A DNA stretch of 64,000 bases from Streptomyces bambusae (GTDB lineage Bacteria; Actinomycetota; Actinomycetes; Streptomycetales; Streptomycetaceae), in contig NZ_JAJAUZ010000007.1 in the NCBI RefSeq assembly GCF_020532645.1, positions 62,001 to 126,000 on the forward strand, given 5' to 3'. Below are positions 1-8,390 of this stretch, piece by piece. The notes beneath the pieces were generated by a model. It saw only the letters and a program-made list of their open reading frames with translations, made no database searches and had not been told where the DNA came from. Numbering within the stretch: position 1 is the stretch's first letter; every line of letters begins with the position of its first letter. The position numbers and the translations under genes were made by a program.

Positions 1-118
1 GCATCCAGGCCGTGAACAGGGCATGCCACTCCGAGGCGAGGACCTCGGATGCCTTGTCGGGAATCTCGTCCGACGGTATGGAATGGTCGCCCATCCAGGA
101 CGTGACACGCATCTCCAT
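1..118 (-). CDS. Hypothetical protein, N-terminal 39 codons only
   Basis: A leftward reading frame starts at ATG 118 and runs off the window edge. The visible protein begins MEMRVTSWMGDHSIPSDEIP. A second in-frame ATG lies at 112, and either could be the start. The upstream strand carries purine-rich AGGAG and AGGA stretches. There is no recognisable domain in the fragment, so no function is assigned. It diverges from the gluA operon, so the 119-415 gap is a shared regulatory region. Confidence 0.5.
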   Translation of the reverse strand, partial: MEMRVTSWMGDHSIPSDEIPDKASEVLASEWHALFTAWM

Positions 119-353
119 GGTCCTACACCTTTCGTCTCCTTCGCTGGATGCCGATTGTTCCGCCGGGGAAGCCGGACGTGCCATCCCCTCCGGTCAGTTC
201 ATCGCGCACCGCCGGGCCGCTGACGCCGGATCCTGCCCGTCCGGGGTGGTACGAAAGGGCAAAGGAATGAACGGAAGGACTAGTTCTTCCGGCACCGCGG
301 CATCGTCCCGAGGATGAAACGCGGACGTTAAGCTCAATTTATCCTCAGCTCTG

Positions 354-382
354 CTGACTTGTTGCCCGTGCGCTCTTAGGGT
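354..382 (+). promoter_or_regulatory. Putative promoter of the glutamate uptake operon
   Basis: CTGACT (354-359) and TAGGGT (377-382) are separated by exactly 17 bases. This fits the streptomycete housekeeping pattern (TTGAC-like -35, TAGRRT -10). Transcription would begin near 389, leaving a leader of about 27 bases before the gluA ATG at 416. The rest of the 119-415 gap shows no gene or strong repeat. Confidence 0.5.
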
Positions 383-415
383 CCTGATTCCCGAGAAGGA
401 CGGAGCGCAAAGGCG

Positions 416-1201
416 ATGAGTGCAGTGGCAATCACCCGTGGCGGCCCCGGCAGCCTGCCGGCCACCGGCGGCCTGGTCGAACTGAGTGGCGTGAACAAGC
501 ACTTCGGCGCGCTGCACGTGCTCCAGGACGTGAACCTGAGCATTGCGCGCGGCGAGGTCGTGGTCGTGATCGGCCCGTCCGGTTCCGGCAAGTCGACGTT
601 GTGCAGGACGATCAACCGGCTGGAGACCGTCGACTCCGGCACGATCACCATCGACGGCAGGGAGCTGCCCTCCGAAGGCAGGGCACTCGCCCGGCTGCGG
701 TCGGACGTGGGCATGGTGTTCCAGTCCTTCAACCTCTTCGCGCACAAGACGGTGCTGGAGAACGTGGTCCTCGGCCAGGTCAAGGTCCGCAGGACGGACA
801 AGGCCACCGCCGAGCGCAAGGCCCGCGACCTGCTGGACCGGGTGGGCGTCGGTTCGCAGGCGGACAAGTACCCGGCCCAGCTGTCGGGCGGCCAGCAGCA
901 GCGCGTGGCGATCGCCCGGGCGCTGGCGATGGACCCGAAGGTCATGCTCTTCGACGAGCCGACCTCGGCGCTGGACCCCGAGATGATCAACGAGGTGCTG
1001 GAGGTCATGCAGCAGCTCGCCCGCGAGGGCATGACCATGGTCGTCGTCACCCACGAGATGGGCTTCGCCCGCTCCGCGGCCGACCGCGTCGTCTTCATGG
1101 CCGACGGCAGGATCGTCGAAGAGGCCACGCCGGAGGAGTTCTTCGGCAACCCCCGCAGCGACCGCGCCAAGGACTTCCTCTCGAAGATCCTCAAGCACTG
1201 A
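416..1201 (+). CDS. gluA: Glutamate/polar amino-acid ABC transporter, ATP-binding subunit
   Basis: 261 aa, the usual length for GlnQ/GluA-type ATPases of the polar amino-acid uptake family. Visible motifs are Walker [10 protein letters not shown] (about residues 53-61), the Q-loop VFQSFNLF, the ABC signature LSGGQQQRV (about 157), Walker [13 protein letters not shown] (about 176) and the switch histidine in VVTHEMGF. It energises import by the two permeases encoded downstream. ATG 416 is preceded by GAAGGA about 14 bases upstream. It is first gene of a four-gene operon in the order ATPase, binding protein, permease, permease, which matches the known actinobacterial gluABCD arrangement. Glutamate as substrate is inferred from that order and not shown by the sequence. 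Confidence 0.93.
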   Translation: MSAVAITRGGPGSLPATGGLVELSGVNKHFGALHVLQDVNLSIARGEVVVVIGPSGSGKSTLCRTINRLETVDSGTITIDGRELPSEGRALARLRSDVGMVFQSFNLFAHKTVLENVVLGQVKVRRTDKATAERKARDLLDRVGVGSQADKYPAQLSGGQQQRVAIARALAMDPKVMLFDEPTSALDPEMINEVLEVMQQLAREGMTMVVVTHEMGFARSAADRVVFMADGRIVEEATPEEFFGNPRSDRAKDFLSKILKH

Positions 1202-1286
1202 CCGGTCGCGCCCCCTTGTGACCACCCGCTCCGAAGCGGGCTTTCCCCACCCCACCCCCCACCCCCTTGTATCGAGAGTGATTCCC

Positions 1287-2138
1287 ATGAAGCTTTGGAA
1301 GGCCGGTTCGGCCACGTTCGTCATCGCCGCCCTCGCCCTCACGGCCACCGGCTGCGGAAGCGACGGAGAGACGGAGTCCCCCTCCCGCTCCGCCGCGAGC
1401 GGCAGCAAAGGAAAGATCGTCATCGGCATCAAGTTCGACCAGCCGGGCGTCGGCCTGAAGCAGCCCGACGGCTCGTACGCCGGCTTCGACGTGGACGTGG
1501 CACGCTACGTCGCCAAGAAGCTCGGATACATGCCGGGCCAGATCCAGTTCAAGAAGGCGCCGAGCGCCCAGCGCGAGCAGATGATCAAGAACGGTGACGT
1601 CAAGTTCGTCGTCGCCTCCTACTCGATCAACGACAAGCGCGAGAAGGAAGTCGACTTCGCCGGCCCCTACTTCCTCGCCCACCAGGACCTGCTGGTCCGT
1701 GCCGGCGACAAGAGCATCACCAAGCCCGAGGACCTGAACGGCAAGAAGCTCTGTTCGGTGACCGGCTCGACCTCGGCGCAGAACGTCAAGGAGAAGCTGG
1801 CCCCCAAGGCCGACCTGCTCCAGCGCGGCGGCTACTCCGAGTGCCTCACCGGCCTGGAGAACAAGGCCGTCGACGCCGTCACGACCGACGACGCGATCCT
1901 CGCCGGCTACGCGGCCCAGGCCCAGCACAAGGGCAAGTTCAAGCTCGCCGGCCTGAAGCTCAGCGACGAGAAGTACGGCATCGGCCTGAAGGAAGGCGAC
2001 GTGGACCTCAAGAAGAAGATCGACGCGGCGCTCACCGCGATGGTCGCCGACGGCTCCTGGGACAAGGCGGTGCAGGCCAACTTCGGTCCCGCCGGATTCG
2101 CCAACGAACCCGCCCCCAAGATCACCGCAGCCAACTGA
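1287..2138 (+). CDS. gluB: Glutamate-binding lipoprotein of ABC transporter
   Basis: 283 aa. The start at ATG 1287 is chosen because it gives a proper lipoprotein signal: MKLWK, a hydrophobic stretch, then ATGC with the lipidated cysteine at residue 23. Longer in-frame starts would bury the signal peptide. The mature part is a type-3 periplasmic-binding fold (IKFDQPG, GFDVDVARYVAKKLG, then a second lobe with GSTSAQNV and AVTTDDAIL). These are hallmarks of the GluB/GlnH family that captures glutamate or similar amino acids outside the membrane and delivers them to the permeases. It lies 85 bp after gluA and 78 bp before gluC. Confidence 0.92.
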   Translation: MKLWKAGSATFVIAALALTATGCGSDGETESPSRSAASGSKGKIVIGIKFDQPGVGLKQPDGSYAGFDVDVARYVAKKLGYMPGQIQFKKAPSAQREQMIKNGDVKFVVASYSINDKREKEVDFAGPYFLAHQDLLVRAGDKSITKPEDLNGKKLCSVTGSTSAQNVKEKLAPKADLLQRGGYSECLTGLENKAVDAVTTDDAILAGYAAQAQHKGKFKLAGLKLSDEKYGIGLKEGDVDLKKKIDAALTAMVADGSWDKAVQANFGPAGFANEPAPKITAAN

Positions 2139-2216
2139 GCCCAGGGCGGGGCCCGCAGGCGGCCCGGAGCCGTCGGCGGCGCCCCGCCACCACCCTGCTG
2201 AGCGCAAGGCAACGAC

Positions 2217-2891
2217 GTGTTCGACTTCCTGCACAATCCGCAGTACGACGTCCTGGGCGCCTTCTGGACGACGGTCCAGCTCGCCCTCTGGTCGGCGGCC
2301 GGGTCCCTGGTCTGGGGCACCGTGCTGGCCGGCATGCGGGTCAGTCCCGTTCCGCTGATGCGTGCCTTCGGCACCGCGTACGTGAACGTGGTCCGCAACA
2401 CCCCCCTCACCCTGCTGATCATCGCCTGCTCCCTGGGCCTGGGACAGACCCTCGGGGTCACCCTGGGCGGTGGCACCTTCGACCAGACCGGCTTCCGTCT
2501 CGCGGTCCTGGGCTTCGCCGCCTACACCGGCACCTTCGTGTGCGAGGCGCTGCGTTCCGGCATCAACACGGTGCCGCCGGGGCAGGCCGAGGCCGCCCGG
2601 GCGCTGGGCCTGAGCTTCTTCCAGGTCCTGACCCTGGTCGTGCTGCCGCAGGCGTTCCGTGCGGTCATCGCACCGCTGGCCAACGTACTGATCGCACTCA
2701 CCAAGAACACCACGGTGGCATCCGCGATCGGCGTGGCCGAGGCCTCGCTGCTCATGAAGGAAATGATCGAGAACGAAGCCGATGCGCTGTTCGCGGTGTT
2801 CGCCGTGTTCGCCTTCGGGTTCACCGTCCTCACCCTCCCGACCGGCCTGCTGCTGGGCTGGACGGCCAAGCGAATGGCGGTGAAGCGATGA
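2217..2891 (+). CDS. gluC: Glutamate ABC transporter permease
   Basis: 224 aa from a GTG start (MFDFLHNPQYDV) with AAGGCA upstream. It is a multi-pass membrane protein of the HisMQ/GluC family. The EAA loop appears as EAARALGLSFFQVLTLVVLPQAFR, where the cytoplasmic coupling helix docks on the ATPase. The FxxNTPLTLL-type region before it is also typical. Its stop overlaps the gluD start in an ATGA, so the two permeases are probably made in equal amounts by translational coupling. Confidence 0.92.
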   Translation: MFDFLHNPQYDVLGAFWTTVQLALWSAAGSLVWGTVLAGMRVSPVPLMRAFGTAYVNVVRNTPLTLLIIACSLGLGQTLGVTLGGGTFDQTGFRLAVLGFAAYTGTFVCEALRSGINTVPPGQAEAARALGLSFFQVLTLVVLPQAFRAVIAPLANVLIALTKNTTVASAIGVAEASLLMKEMIENEADALFAVFAVFAFGFTVLTLPTGLLLGWTAKRMAVKR

Positions 2892-3793
2892 GCTCCGTCC
2901 TGTACGACACCCCCGGCCCCAAGGCCAGGACCCGCAACATCCTCTACACGGTGGTCTTCCTCGCCGCCTTCGCCGGCGCCCTCGTCTGGGTGCTCACGAC
3001 CATGGCCGACAAGGGTCAGCTGGCGGCGGAGAAGTGGAGCCCCTTCGTCAACGACGGGGCGGTCTGGACGACGTTCCTGCTGCCCGGCCTCGCCGAAACC
3101 CTCAAGGCCGCGGCCCTCGCGATCGTGATCGCCCTGCCGCTGGGTGCGCTGCTGGGCGTCGGCCGGCTCTCCGACCACCGGTGGATCCGGATACCCGCCG
3201 GCGCCGTGGTCGAGCTCTTCCGCGCCATCCCGGTCCTCATGCTGATGCTCTTCGGCTTCGCACTGTTCGTGCAGTTCACCGACATCGGCCCGGAGCTGCG
3301 TCCCTTCTACGCGGTGGTCGCCGGCCTGGTCCTGTACAACGCCGCCGTCATCGCGGAAGTCGTCCGGGCGGGCATCCACGCGCTGCCGCACGGACAGTCG
3401 GACGCGGCCAAGGCGCTCGGCATGCGCAAGGGCCAGGCCATGACCAACGTCCTGCTGCCCCAGGCCGTCAGCCTGATGCTGCCCGCCCTCGTCAGCCAAC
3501 TGGTCGTGATCCTCAAGGACACCGCCCTCGGCGGCGCCCTCCTCGGCGTCGAGGACCTCCTGTCCGCCTACCAGACCATCCCGGCCAACTACGGCGCCAA
3601 CACCATCGCCACCCTGGTCGTCATCGCCGTCATCTACATCGTGGTGAACTTCGCCCTCACGTCCTTCGCCTCCTGGCTGGAGCGCCGGCTGCGCGCGTCG
3701 AAGAAGACCTCCTGCCCCGACGGGGACATCACCCCGGAGGAAGCGGCCCTCCTGGCGGGCCCCACCCCGGCCGAAACCCCCGCGGGCCGCTGA
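2888..3793 (+). CDS. gluD: Glutamate ABC transporter permease
   Basis: 301 aa, starting inside the stop of gluC (ATGA overlap). There is an N-terminal hydrophobic anchor (about residues 18-40), then the binding-protein-dependent permease core with FRAIPVLMLMLF and an EAA-type loop SDAAKALGMRKGQAMTNVLLPQAV. The C-terminal tail is hydrophilic (LERRLRASKK...). It pairs with GluC as the membrane channel of the importer. It is last gene of the operon, followed at once by a strong hairpin terminator. Confidence 0.92.
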   Translation: MSSVLYDTPGPKARTRNILYTVVFLAAFAGALVWVLTTMADKGQLAAEKWSPFVNDGAVWTTFLLPGLAETLKAAALAIVIALPLGALLGVGRLSDHRWIRIPAGAVVELFRAIPVLMLMLFGFALFVQFTDIGPELRPFYAVVAGLVLYNAAVIAEVVRAGIHALPHGQSDAAKALGMRKGQAMTNVLLPQAVSLMLPALVSQLVVILKDTALGGALLGVEDLLSAYQTIPANYGANTIATLVVIAVIYIVVNFALTSFASWLERRLRASKKTSCPDGDITPEEAALLAGPTPAETPAGR

Positions 3794-3812
3794 CACCCAT
3801 TACACGTCGATC

Positions 3813-3854
3813 CACACAAGAGCCGGGCTCCCGCGGGAGCCCGGCTCTTGTGTG
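3813..3854. terminator. Bidirectional terminator between gluD and the unknown leftward operon
   Basis: A perfect 20-bp inverted repeat (arms 3813-3832 and 3835-3854, centre GC) lies 20 bases after the gluD stop and 38 bases beyond the stop of the convergent gene. It is long and GC-rich and lacks a clear T-run, as is common in actinomycetes. Confidence 0.85.
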
Positions 3855-3891
3855 CCGTCAGGTCACCGGCGCCGACGACAAGACCGCCTGG

Positions 3892-5688
3892 TCACTGGTC
3901 GGCGTTCTGCTGTGACATCACCATGGCGATGTAGCCGAAGCCGTCGAGCACACGTGTCTTGTCCGGCGACGTGATGTCGGTGAGGATGCGGGTCGCGAGC
4001 ACGGTCTGCTCCTCGTCGAACAGCTTCGCGGCATGGGCAAGGTGAAGGAGGGCCGGGCCGAGTTCGGTGTACGTGCCGCTCCGGGCCACGTAGTCCTGAA
4101 GGATTCCGTACGCGCCCCCGTGGTCGTTCCTCGTCAGCAGCTTGCTGATCTGACCCATGGTCACTGCGTCGACGGTCTCCGGCTTCAGGCTGGTCGTCGA
4201 CGGCGGACCCTGCTTCTTGTACGTTGCCGCGATCAGCTTGAAGAGATCGGCCAGCCGCGTGACCCCGCCGGAGTTGACGATGATGCCGAGCTGCGCGTTG
4301 GCTTCCTGGACCATGAAGAGGATCTTCTCTCCCTGCTGGTCCCCGAATTCATCCGTGAGAAGCTTCCTGAGCCTCTCATCGGCCTTCTTCGCGGTGCTCT
4401 TCTTCGCGCCTGTGGCACCTCCCACGACGAGGGCGAGTTCGAGGGCCTCCTTGCCGATGCGGTCGGACGTACCGCTGCGTGCGATCCAGGTGATGATCTC
4501 GAGCGCCGTCACACCGTCGGCGAAGAAGCTGGTCGGAACGTTCTTCAGGCCCTTGGACTTGAGGAGTCGCCCCAGGCCCACCACGGGATACGGCACCAGG
4601 TTCTTCAGTGTGATCGCATGGAGCGCCTGCAGGGCGCTGTCCTTGTCGTTGTGCAGGGCCAGGACGTAGACCTGTTCGAGGAGGCCGTCGAGGATTTCGG
4701 GGGTGACGTTGTCCGCGGTGAGGTCCGGGTCCATCGTGAAGCGGTTGGCGGTGGCCGGCATGTCGACCTTCTTCTTCCGCGCTTCCTGCACCGCCTGGGA
4801 CCCCTCCTTCGGGAAGTAGGCGTCATCTCCGAAACTGAAGTGCGCTTCCCGTTGGGCCTTGTTGTTCGCGAAGACTTCCTTCAGGCGGTTGGAAGCGTTC
4901 GACGGAGGCTCTTCGTCCACCAGTTCCCAGGTGAAGTCGCTCTTGACCAGGAACTTGAAATCGTAACTTTCTTCGATCTTTCCGATACCGCGGAAACCCA
5001 AATCCCGTACCTGGATTATGACGCGAATGTATCGCCCGGTCCTGTCCTTCGTGTGGTCATCGGGGATGATGTCTGCAAACATCTCGAAAGGTTCGTCATT
5101 CTTGTTTTCAAGATTGACATGTGCGCCCAGGTGAAGGTCGATCGACCCGATGGCGAGGTAATGGGACAGGGTGGGCCCGTTGTAGGCTGCCAGGTCCTCG
5201 CCGCGCTGGCTCGCGCCGGCCAGCCGGATCTTGTACTCCTCGTATTCGGCCTGATTTATCCGTATGTACGGAGTGAGGTCCAGGGTCAGTTCGAGCGGAA
5301 TGACCAGCCGCGTCTTGAGCTCGAACTTCTGCTCAATGGCGTGCTTGTCGGCGGCCCGGATGACGTCGTCCTCCGAGTACTTCTTCTTGTGGTAGGTCTT
5401 CTCTGCCTCGGCGTAGGCGAACTGCGCTGCGCGGCCCATCGCTTCGAAGACGTTCGTGGTCACCAACGCGCTTCGGTTCTTGCTGTACGTAAACCTGATC
5501 TTGAAGAGATCGGTCGCCTTGAGGGTGGGGTGCCGGCTGACCACGGCGCCCCTCCCGAAGTCATCCTTGCGGACCTCGGCCCTCAGCTTGACGTTTCCCG
5601 CGGTCGGGAGGACGAGGGAGGCCAGCGATGTCGCGGCCTGACCCCCCTGGGCGAACGGCTGCATCGCCCCGGCTATGAATTCGGACAT
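3892..5688 (-). CDS. Unknown 598-aa protein, partner of the gene at 5726-6391
   Basis: 598 aa. ATG 5688 follows AAGGA by 7 bases. I do not recognise the family. There is no signal peptide or membrane segment. The first half (about 1-290) is beta-rich and charged (for example KIRFTYSKNRSALVTTNVFEA, YIRVIIQVRDLGFRGIGKIE). The second half is helical and repeat-like (ALALHNDKDSALQALHAITL, AGYLIL-type helices), which suggests an alpha-solenoid or scaffold. Codons such as ATA, AAT, AGT and GAA occur more often than in neighbouring genes, so the locus may be transferred. It is second gene of a two-gene operon (37-bp gap) and converges on gluD. A structural or assembly role is a guess. Confidence 0.8.
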   Translation of the reverse strand: MSEFIAGAMQPFAQGGQAATSLASLVLPTAGNVKLRAEVRKDDFGRGAVVSRHPTLKATDLFKIRFTYSKNRSALVTTNVFEAMGRAAQFAYAEAEKTYHKKKYSEDDVIRAADKHAIEQKFELKTRLVIPLELTLDLTPYIRINQAEYEEYKIRLAGASQRGEDLAAYNGPTLSHYLAIGSIDLHLGAHVNLENKNDEPFEMFADIIPDDHTKDRTGRYIRVIIQVRDLGFRGIGKIEESYDFKFLVKSDFTWELVDEEPPSNASNRLKEVFANNKAQREAHFSFGDDAYFPKEGSQAVQEARKKKVDMPATANRFTMDPDLTADNVTPEILDGLLEQVYVLALHNDKDSALQALHAITLKNLVPYPVVGLGRLLKSKGLKNVPTSFFADGVTALEIITWIARSGTSDRIGKEALELALVVGGATGAKKSTAKKADERLRKLLTDEFGDQQGEKILFMVQEANAQLGIIVNSGGVTRLADLFKLIAATYKKQGPPSTTSLKPETVDAVTMGQISKLLTRNDHGGAYGILQDYVARSGTYTELGPALLHLAHAAKLFDEEQTVLATRILTDITSPDKTRVLDGFGYIAMVMSQQNADQ

Positions 5689-5725
5689 CCTGTTTCCTTA
5701 AACCAGTTCCTCTGATGGGTGTTTC

Positions 5726-6391
5726 TCAGGCGAGAGTCACATTCCCCTCGGCGCCGGAGTATTCGAGTTCTCCTGCACCGCTCGTGACCGTCACGGTAAA
5801 CGTCTTGTCGCCAAACTTCTCCAGTGCCTCGACCATCTTCCTGAACTGCGTCGGTGAAATCTCCTTACCGTTGATCTTGTCCAATGCGTCCATGAGCAGT
5901 CGGTACTGCTTCGGATCCTGATCCGACGAATTCTGGGTGCTGGAGGCGCCGGTATTTTCCCCACTCCGCTCCGGGTTCTGCGGTCCGCTGCCCGGCCCCT
6001 TGCCGTCCTGCTTGGGCAGAACCTTCCTCTTTCCCTGCTTGGGGGGCGTGTTCTCGTTGCCCTCCTCGGACAACTGCGCCCCGTTGCCCGACCAGAGCTG
6101 CTGTGCAAGCTGGAGCTCCAGTTCCAAAAGGCGTTCGAAGAAAAGCTCGGGGGTGCGGTAGGAGGTCTGGTTCAGCGCGACCTCCAGAAGGTCGCGCTCT
6201 TCGGCCAGTGTCGGGTCCTCCGTGTCCGCCCACGCGGCAGCAATCTTCTCGCCTCCGCATTCGTACCACCGGGAGGAACCCGTCGGTGCGATCAGCAGGT
6301 TGTAGAAATTGCTCTGATGCGTGTAGATCTCTGGAAGGAACGCGTTGTCTTGCACCGAGGCGATCAGCAACTGGTGGAATGCAGGGGTCAT
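5726..6391 (-). CDS. Unknown protein with a low-complexity linker, first gene of a two-gene operon
   Basis: 221 aa from ATG 6391 (MTPAFHQLLIASVQDNAF), chosen because GGGAGA sits about 5 bases upstream. In-frame ATG 6430 would add 13 residues but has a weaker site. There are three parts: a helical N-terminal part with aromatics and Leu/Glu-rich helices (about 1-105, ERLLELELQLAQQLW), a disordered Asn/Gln/Pro/Gly/Lys linker (about 110-160), and a small C-terminal domain (DALDKINGKEIS...FRKMVEALEKFGDKTFTVTV). No family is recognised. Lower-GC codon use matches its downstream partner, so the two probably arrived and act together. Confidence 0.72.
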   Translation of the reverse strand: MTPAFHQLLIASVQDNAFLPEIYTHQSNFYNLLIAPTGSSRWYECGGEKIAAAWADTEDPTLAEERDLLEVALNQTSYRTPELFFERLLELELQLAQQLWSGNGAQLSEEGNENTPPKQGKRKVLPKQDGKGPGSGPQNPERSGENTGASSTQNSSDQDPKQYRLLMDALDKINGKEISPTQFRKMVEALEKFGDKTFTVTVTSGAGELEYSGAEGNVTLA

Positions 6392-6548
6392 TGATTCTCC
6401 CGATTGTGCGAGGTGCAGGTGGGGGTCCATTGCATCGCCGCGAGCGCTGCACGGGAACCGCCCCGCGGTCAAGAGGACGGGCACGGTGGGCGACCGTCAG
6501 GGCCGTGCGGGTCCGAGGTCTGCAGGGCCGGGCAGGGTCGTGTCCCGC

Positions 6549-7598
6549 TCAAAGGCTGTAGACGGCCCCGATGCCCAGCGCGACGCACAGGCTCTGCACG
6601 ATCCAGAAGCGGACCACCACGAGGCCCTCGCTCCAGCCCTTCAGCTCGTAGTGGTGCTGGATGGGGGCCATGCGGAAGACGCGTTTACCGCCGGAGAGCT
6701 TGAAATAGCCGACCTGCGTGACCACGGAGAGCGTCACCAGGACGAACAGCGCGCCGAGCAGCGGCAGGAGCAGCTGCGTACGGGACAGGATCGCCAGACC
6801 GGCCAGCGCGCCGCCCAGCGCGAACGCCCCCGTGTCGCCCATGAAGATCTTCGCGGGCGCGGTGTTCCACCACAGGAACCCGAAGACCGCACCCATGAGC
6901 GACGACGCCACGACGGCGAGGTCGAACGGGTCGCGCACGACGTAGCACCCGCCGGCGATGTCCCCGGCCGAGCACAGCAGGTTGCTCTGCCACATGCCGA
7001 TGAACGTGTACGCACCGAGCACCATCACCGTCGCCCCGGCGGCGAGCCCGTCCAGGCCGTCGGTCAGGTTCACGCCGTTCGAGGTGCCCGAGATGATCAG
7101 GTAGGCCCAGACCACGAACAGCACCGGGCCGAGCTCCCACCCGAAGTCGCGCACGAACGAGATGCTCGTCGACGCAGGAGTGACGCCGTGCTCGTCGGCG
7201 AACTGCAGCGCGAGCACGGCGAACACGACCGCCACCGCGCACTGGCCGACCAGCTTGGCCTTCGCCCGCAGCCCCAGCGACCGCTTCTTCGCGATCTTGA
7301 TGTAGTCGTCCAGGAAACCGATCAGGCCGAGGCCGGTCATGAGGAAGAGGACCAGCAGCCCGGAAGCGGTGGGCCCGGTCCCGGTGATGAGCTTGGTGAG
7401 CCCGTACGCGAGGACCGCGGCCACCACGAAGGCGATGCCGCCCATCGTGGGCGTCCCCTTCTTGCCCTGGTGGCTCTGTGGCCCGTCGTCCCGGATGACC
7501 TGCCCGTAACCACGGCGGGCCAGGATCCGGATCAGGACCGGGGTGCCCACCACGGACAGCAGGAGACCGAGTCCGGTGGAGAGGAGCAGCTCGTTCAC
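6549..7598 (-). CDS. mraY: MraY-type phospho-MurNAc-pentapeptide transferase, stand-alone paralog
   Basis: 349 aa from GTG 7598. All MraY hallmarks are present: KKGTPTMGG near the N-terminus, the Asp pair in GFLDDYIKI, SNGVNLTDGLDGLA, NTAPAKIFMGDTG and the cytoplasmic HHYELKGWSE loop. The enzyme moves phospho-MurNAc-pentapeptide from UMP to undecaprenyl phosphate, making lipid I at the inner membrane face. None of the usual mur/fts division-cluster genes lies next to it, so this is probably a second copy rather than the housekeeping one. Extra MraY copies could act as an alternative or antibiotic-tolerant enzyme. That role is inferred. Confidence 0.9.
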   Translation of the reverse strand: MNELLLSTGLGLLLSVVGTPVLIRILARRGYGQVIRDDGPQSHQGKKGTPTMGGIAFVVAAVLAYGLTKLITGTGPTASGLLVLFLMTGLGLIGFLDDYIKIAKKRSLGLRAKAKLVGQCAVAVVFAVLALQFADEHGVTPASTSISFVRDFGWELGPVLFVVWAYLIISGTSNGVNLTDGLDGLAAGATVMVLGAYTFIGMWQSNLLCSAGDIAGGCYVVRDPFDLAVVASSLMGAVFGFLWWNTAPAKIFMGDTGAFALGGALAGLAILSRTQLLLPLLGALFVLVTLSVVTQVGYFKLSGGKRVFRMAPIQHHYELKGWSEGLVVVRFWIVQSLCVALGIGAVYSL

Positions 7599-7765
7599 CG
7601 GGCCGTCACCCCGTCCGGGACCTCCGCCGGGTAGGGGGCGGCGATGCCGGGTACCCTCCGGCCGCCGTCCCCGGCGGCGAGCAGGGCCCGGCAGAAGAGC
7701 GGCGGTACGTCGCTTTCGGAGTCCGTACCCGTGACGGTACGAGGGCGGATGTCAGAGCGGTCCAC
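7595..7765 (-). CDS. Small reading frame translationally coupled to mraY
   Basis: 56 codons from GTG 7765 (MDRSDIRPRTVTGTDSESDV...). GAAGGA lies about 10 bases upstream, and the stop overlaps the mraY GTG in a GTGA. Third positions are mostly G or C, as in real genes here. It has no signal peptide, membrane helix or known domain. It could be a small regulatory or leader peptide that couples translation into mraY, or a chance frame that supplies no product. Confidence 0.4.
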   Translation of the reverse strand: MDRSDIRPRTVTGTDSESDVPPLFCRALLAAGDGGRRVPGIAAPYPAEVPDGVTAR

Positions 7766-7982
7766 GAAGTGTTCCTTCCATGCCGTGGTGGAGGGATCAT
7801 CCTGGGCGGCACAGGCCCAACGGAGCGCTAAACGCACGTGTGCGGACGGCGTGGGGACGTTCCGCGGCACCGGCCGGCGGTGCGCACGGTCCACCGGCAC
7901 GCCCCACCGTTCGGCGGAAGGCGCGCCGGCACCGCGTCCCCAGGATGGGAGCGTCAACCAGCGGGGGCGGGAGCCGGGAGCG

Positions 7983-8291
7983 ATGCCCATGCGTACATGG
8001 CGAACGTGGCGGCGGCACCGGCCGCAGGCCGCCCCTTCCGCAGCGGAGCAGCAGTGGAGCGCCGCGGTCGCGGCAGCCGACTGGTGCGTCCGGCGGGCCT
8101 ACGGCGGCGGATACTCCGGCATCCCCGGCGTGGTGAGCGTGGCCGACGTGCAACAGTGCGCGGACGAGGACTTCGGAACGCCGGGCGTGACCGCCGGACA
8201 GGCCGCTGCCGCCGTCCGCGAGTACTGGTACGTCCGCGGGTGCGCCTCCGATCTGGTCACCGACGCGTTCGACCGGCAGTACTGTCCCTGA
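7983..8291 (+). CDS. Small cysteine-containing hypothetical protein
   Basis: 102 aa from ATG 7983, with GGGAG just upstream. The N-terminus is Arg/Trp-rich (MPMRTWRTWRRHRP), followed by a compact acidic part with four cysteines (ADWC, QQC, RGC, QYC near the C-terminus). These could form two disulfides or a metal site. There is no clear signal peptide. The family is not recognised. It ends about 100 bp before the likely start of the FUSC gene and may be co-transcribed with it. Confidence 0.6.
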   Translation: MPMRTWRTWRRHRPQAAPSAAEQQWSAAVAAADWCVRRAYGGGYSGIPGVVSVADVQQCADEDFGTPGVTAGQAAAAVREYWYVRGCASDLVTDAFDRQYCP

Positions 8292-8390
8292 CCCGCCGCC
8301 GCGGCCGTGCCACGATGTGGGGATGCGAACCGAGCAGGGCGCCCCCGCCCGCTGCCGGCGGTCCGCCCCGGCGGGCCGGTGCGGTCGGTC

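Noticed and set aside
6549..7598. Nucleoside antibiotic cluster suggested by MraY
   Set aside because: None of the neighbouring genes is typical of such pathways, so only the self-resistance idea is kept as a possibility.
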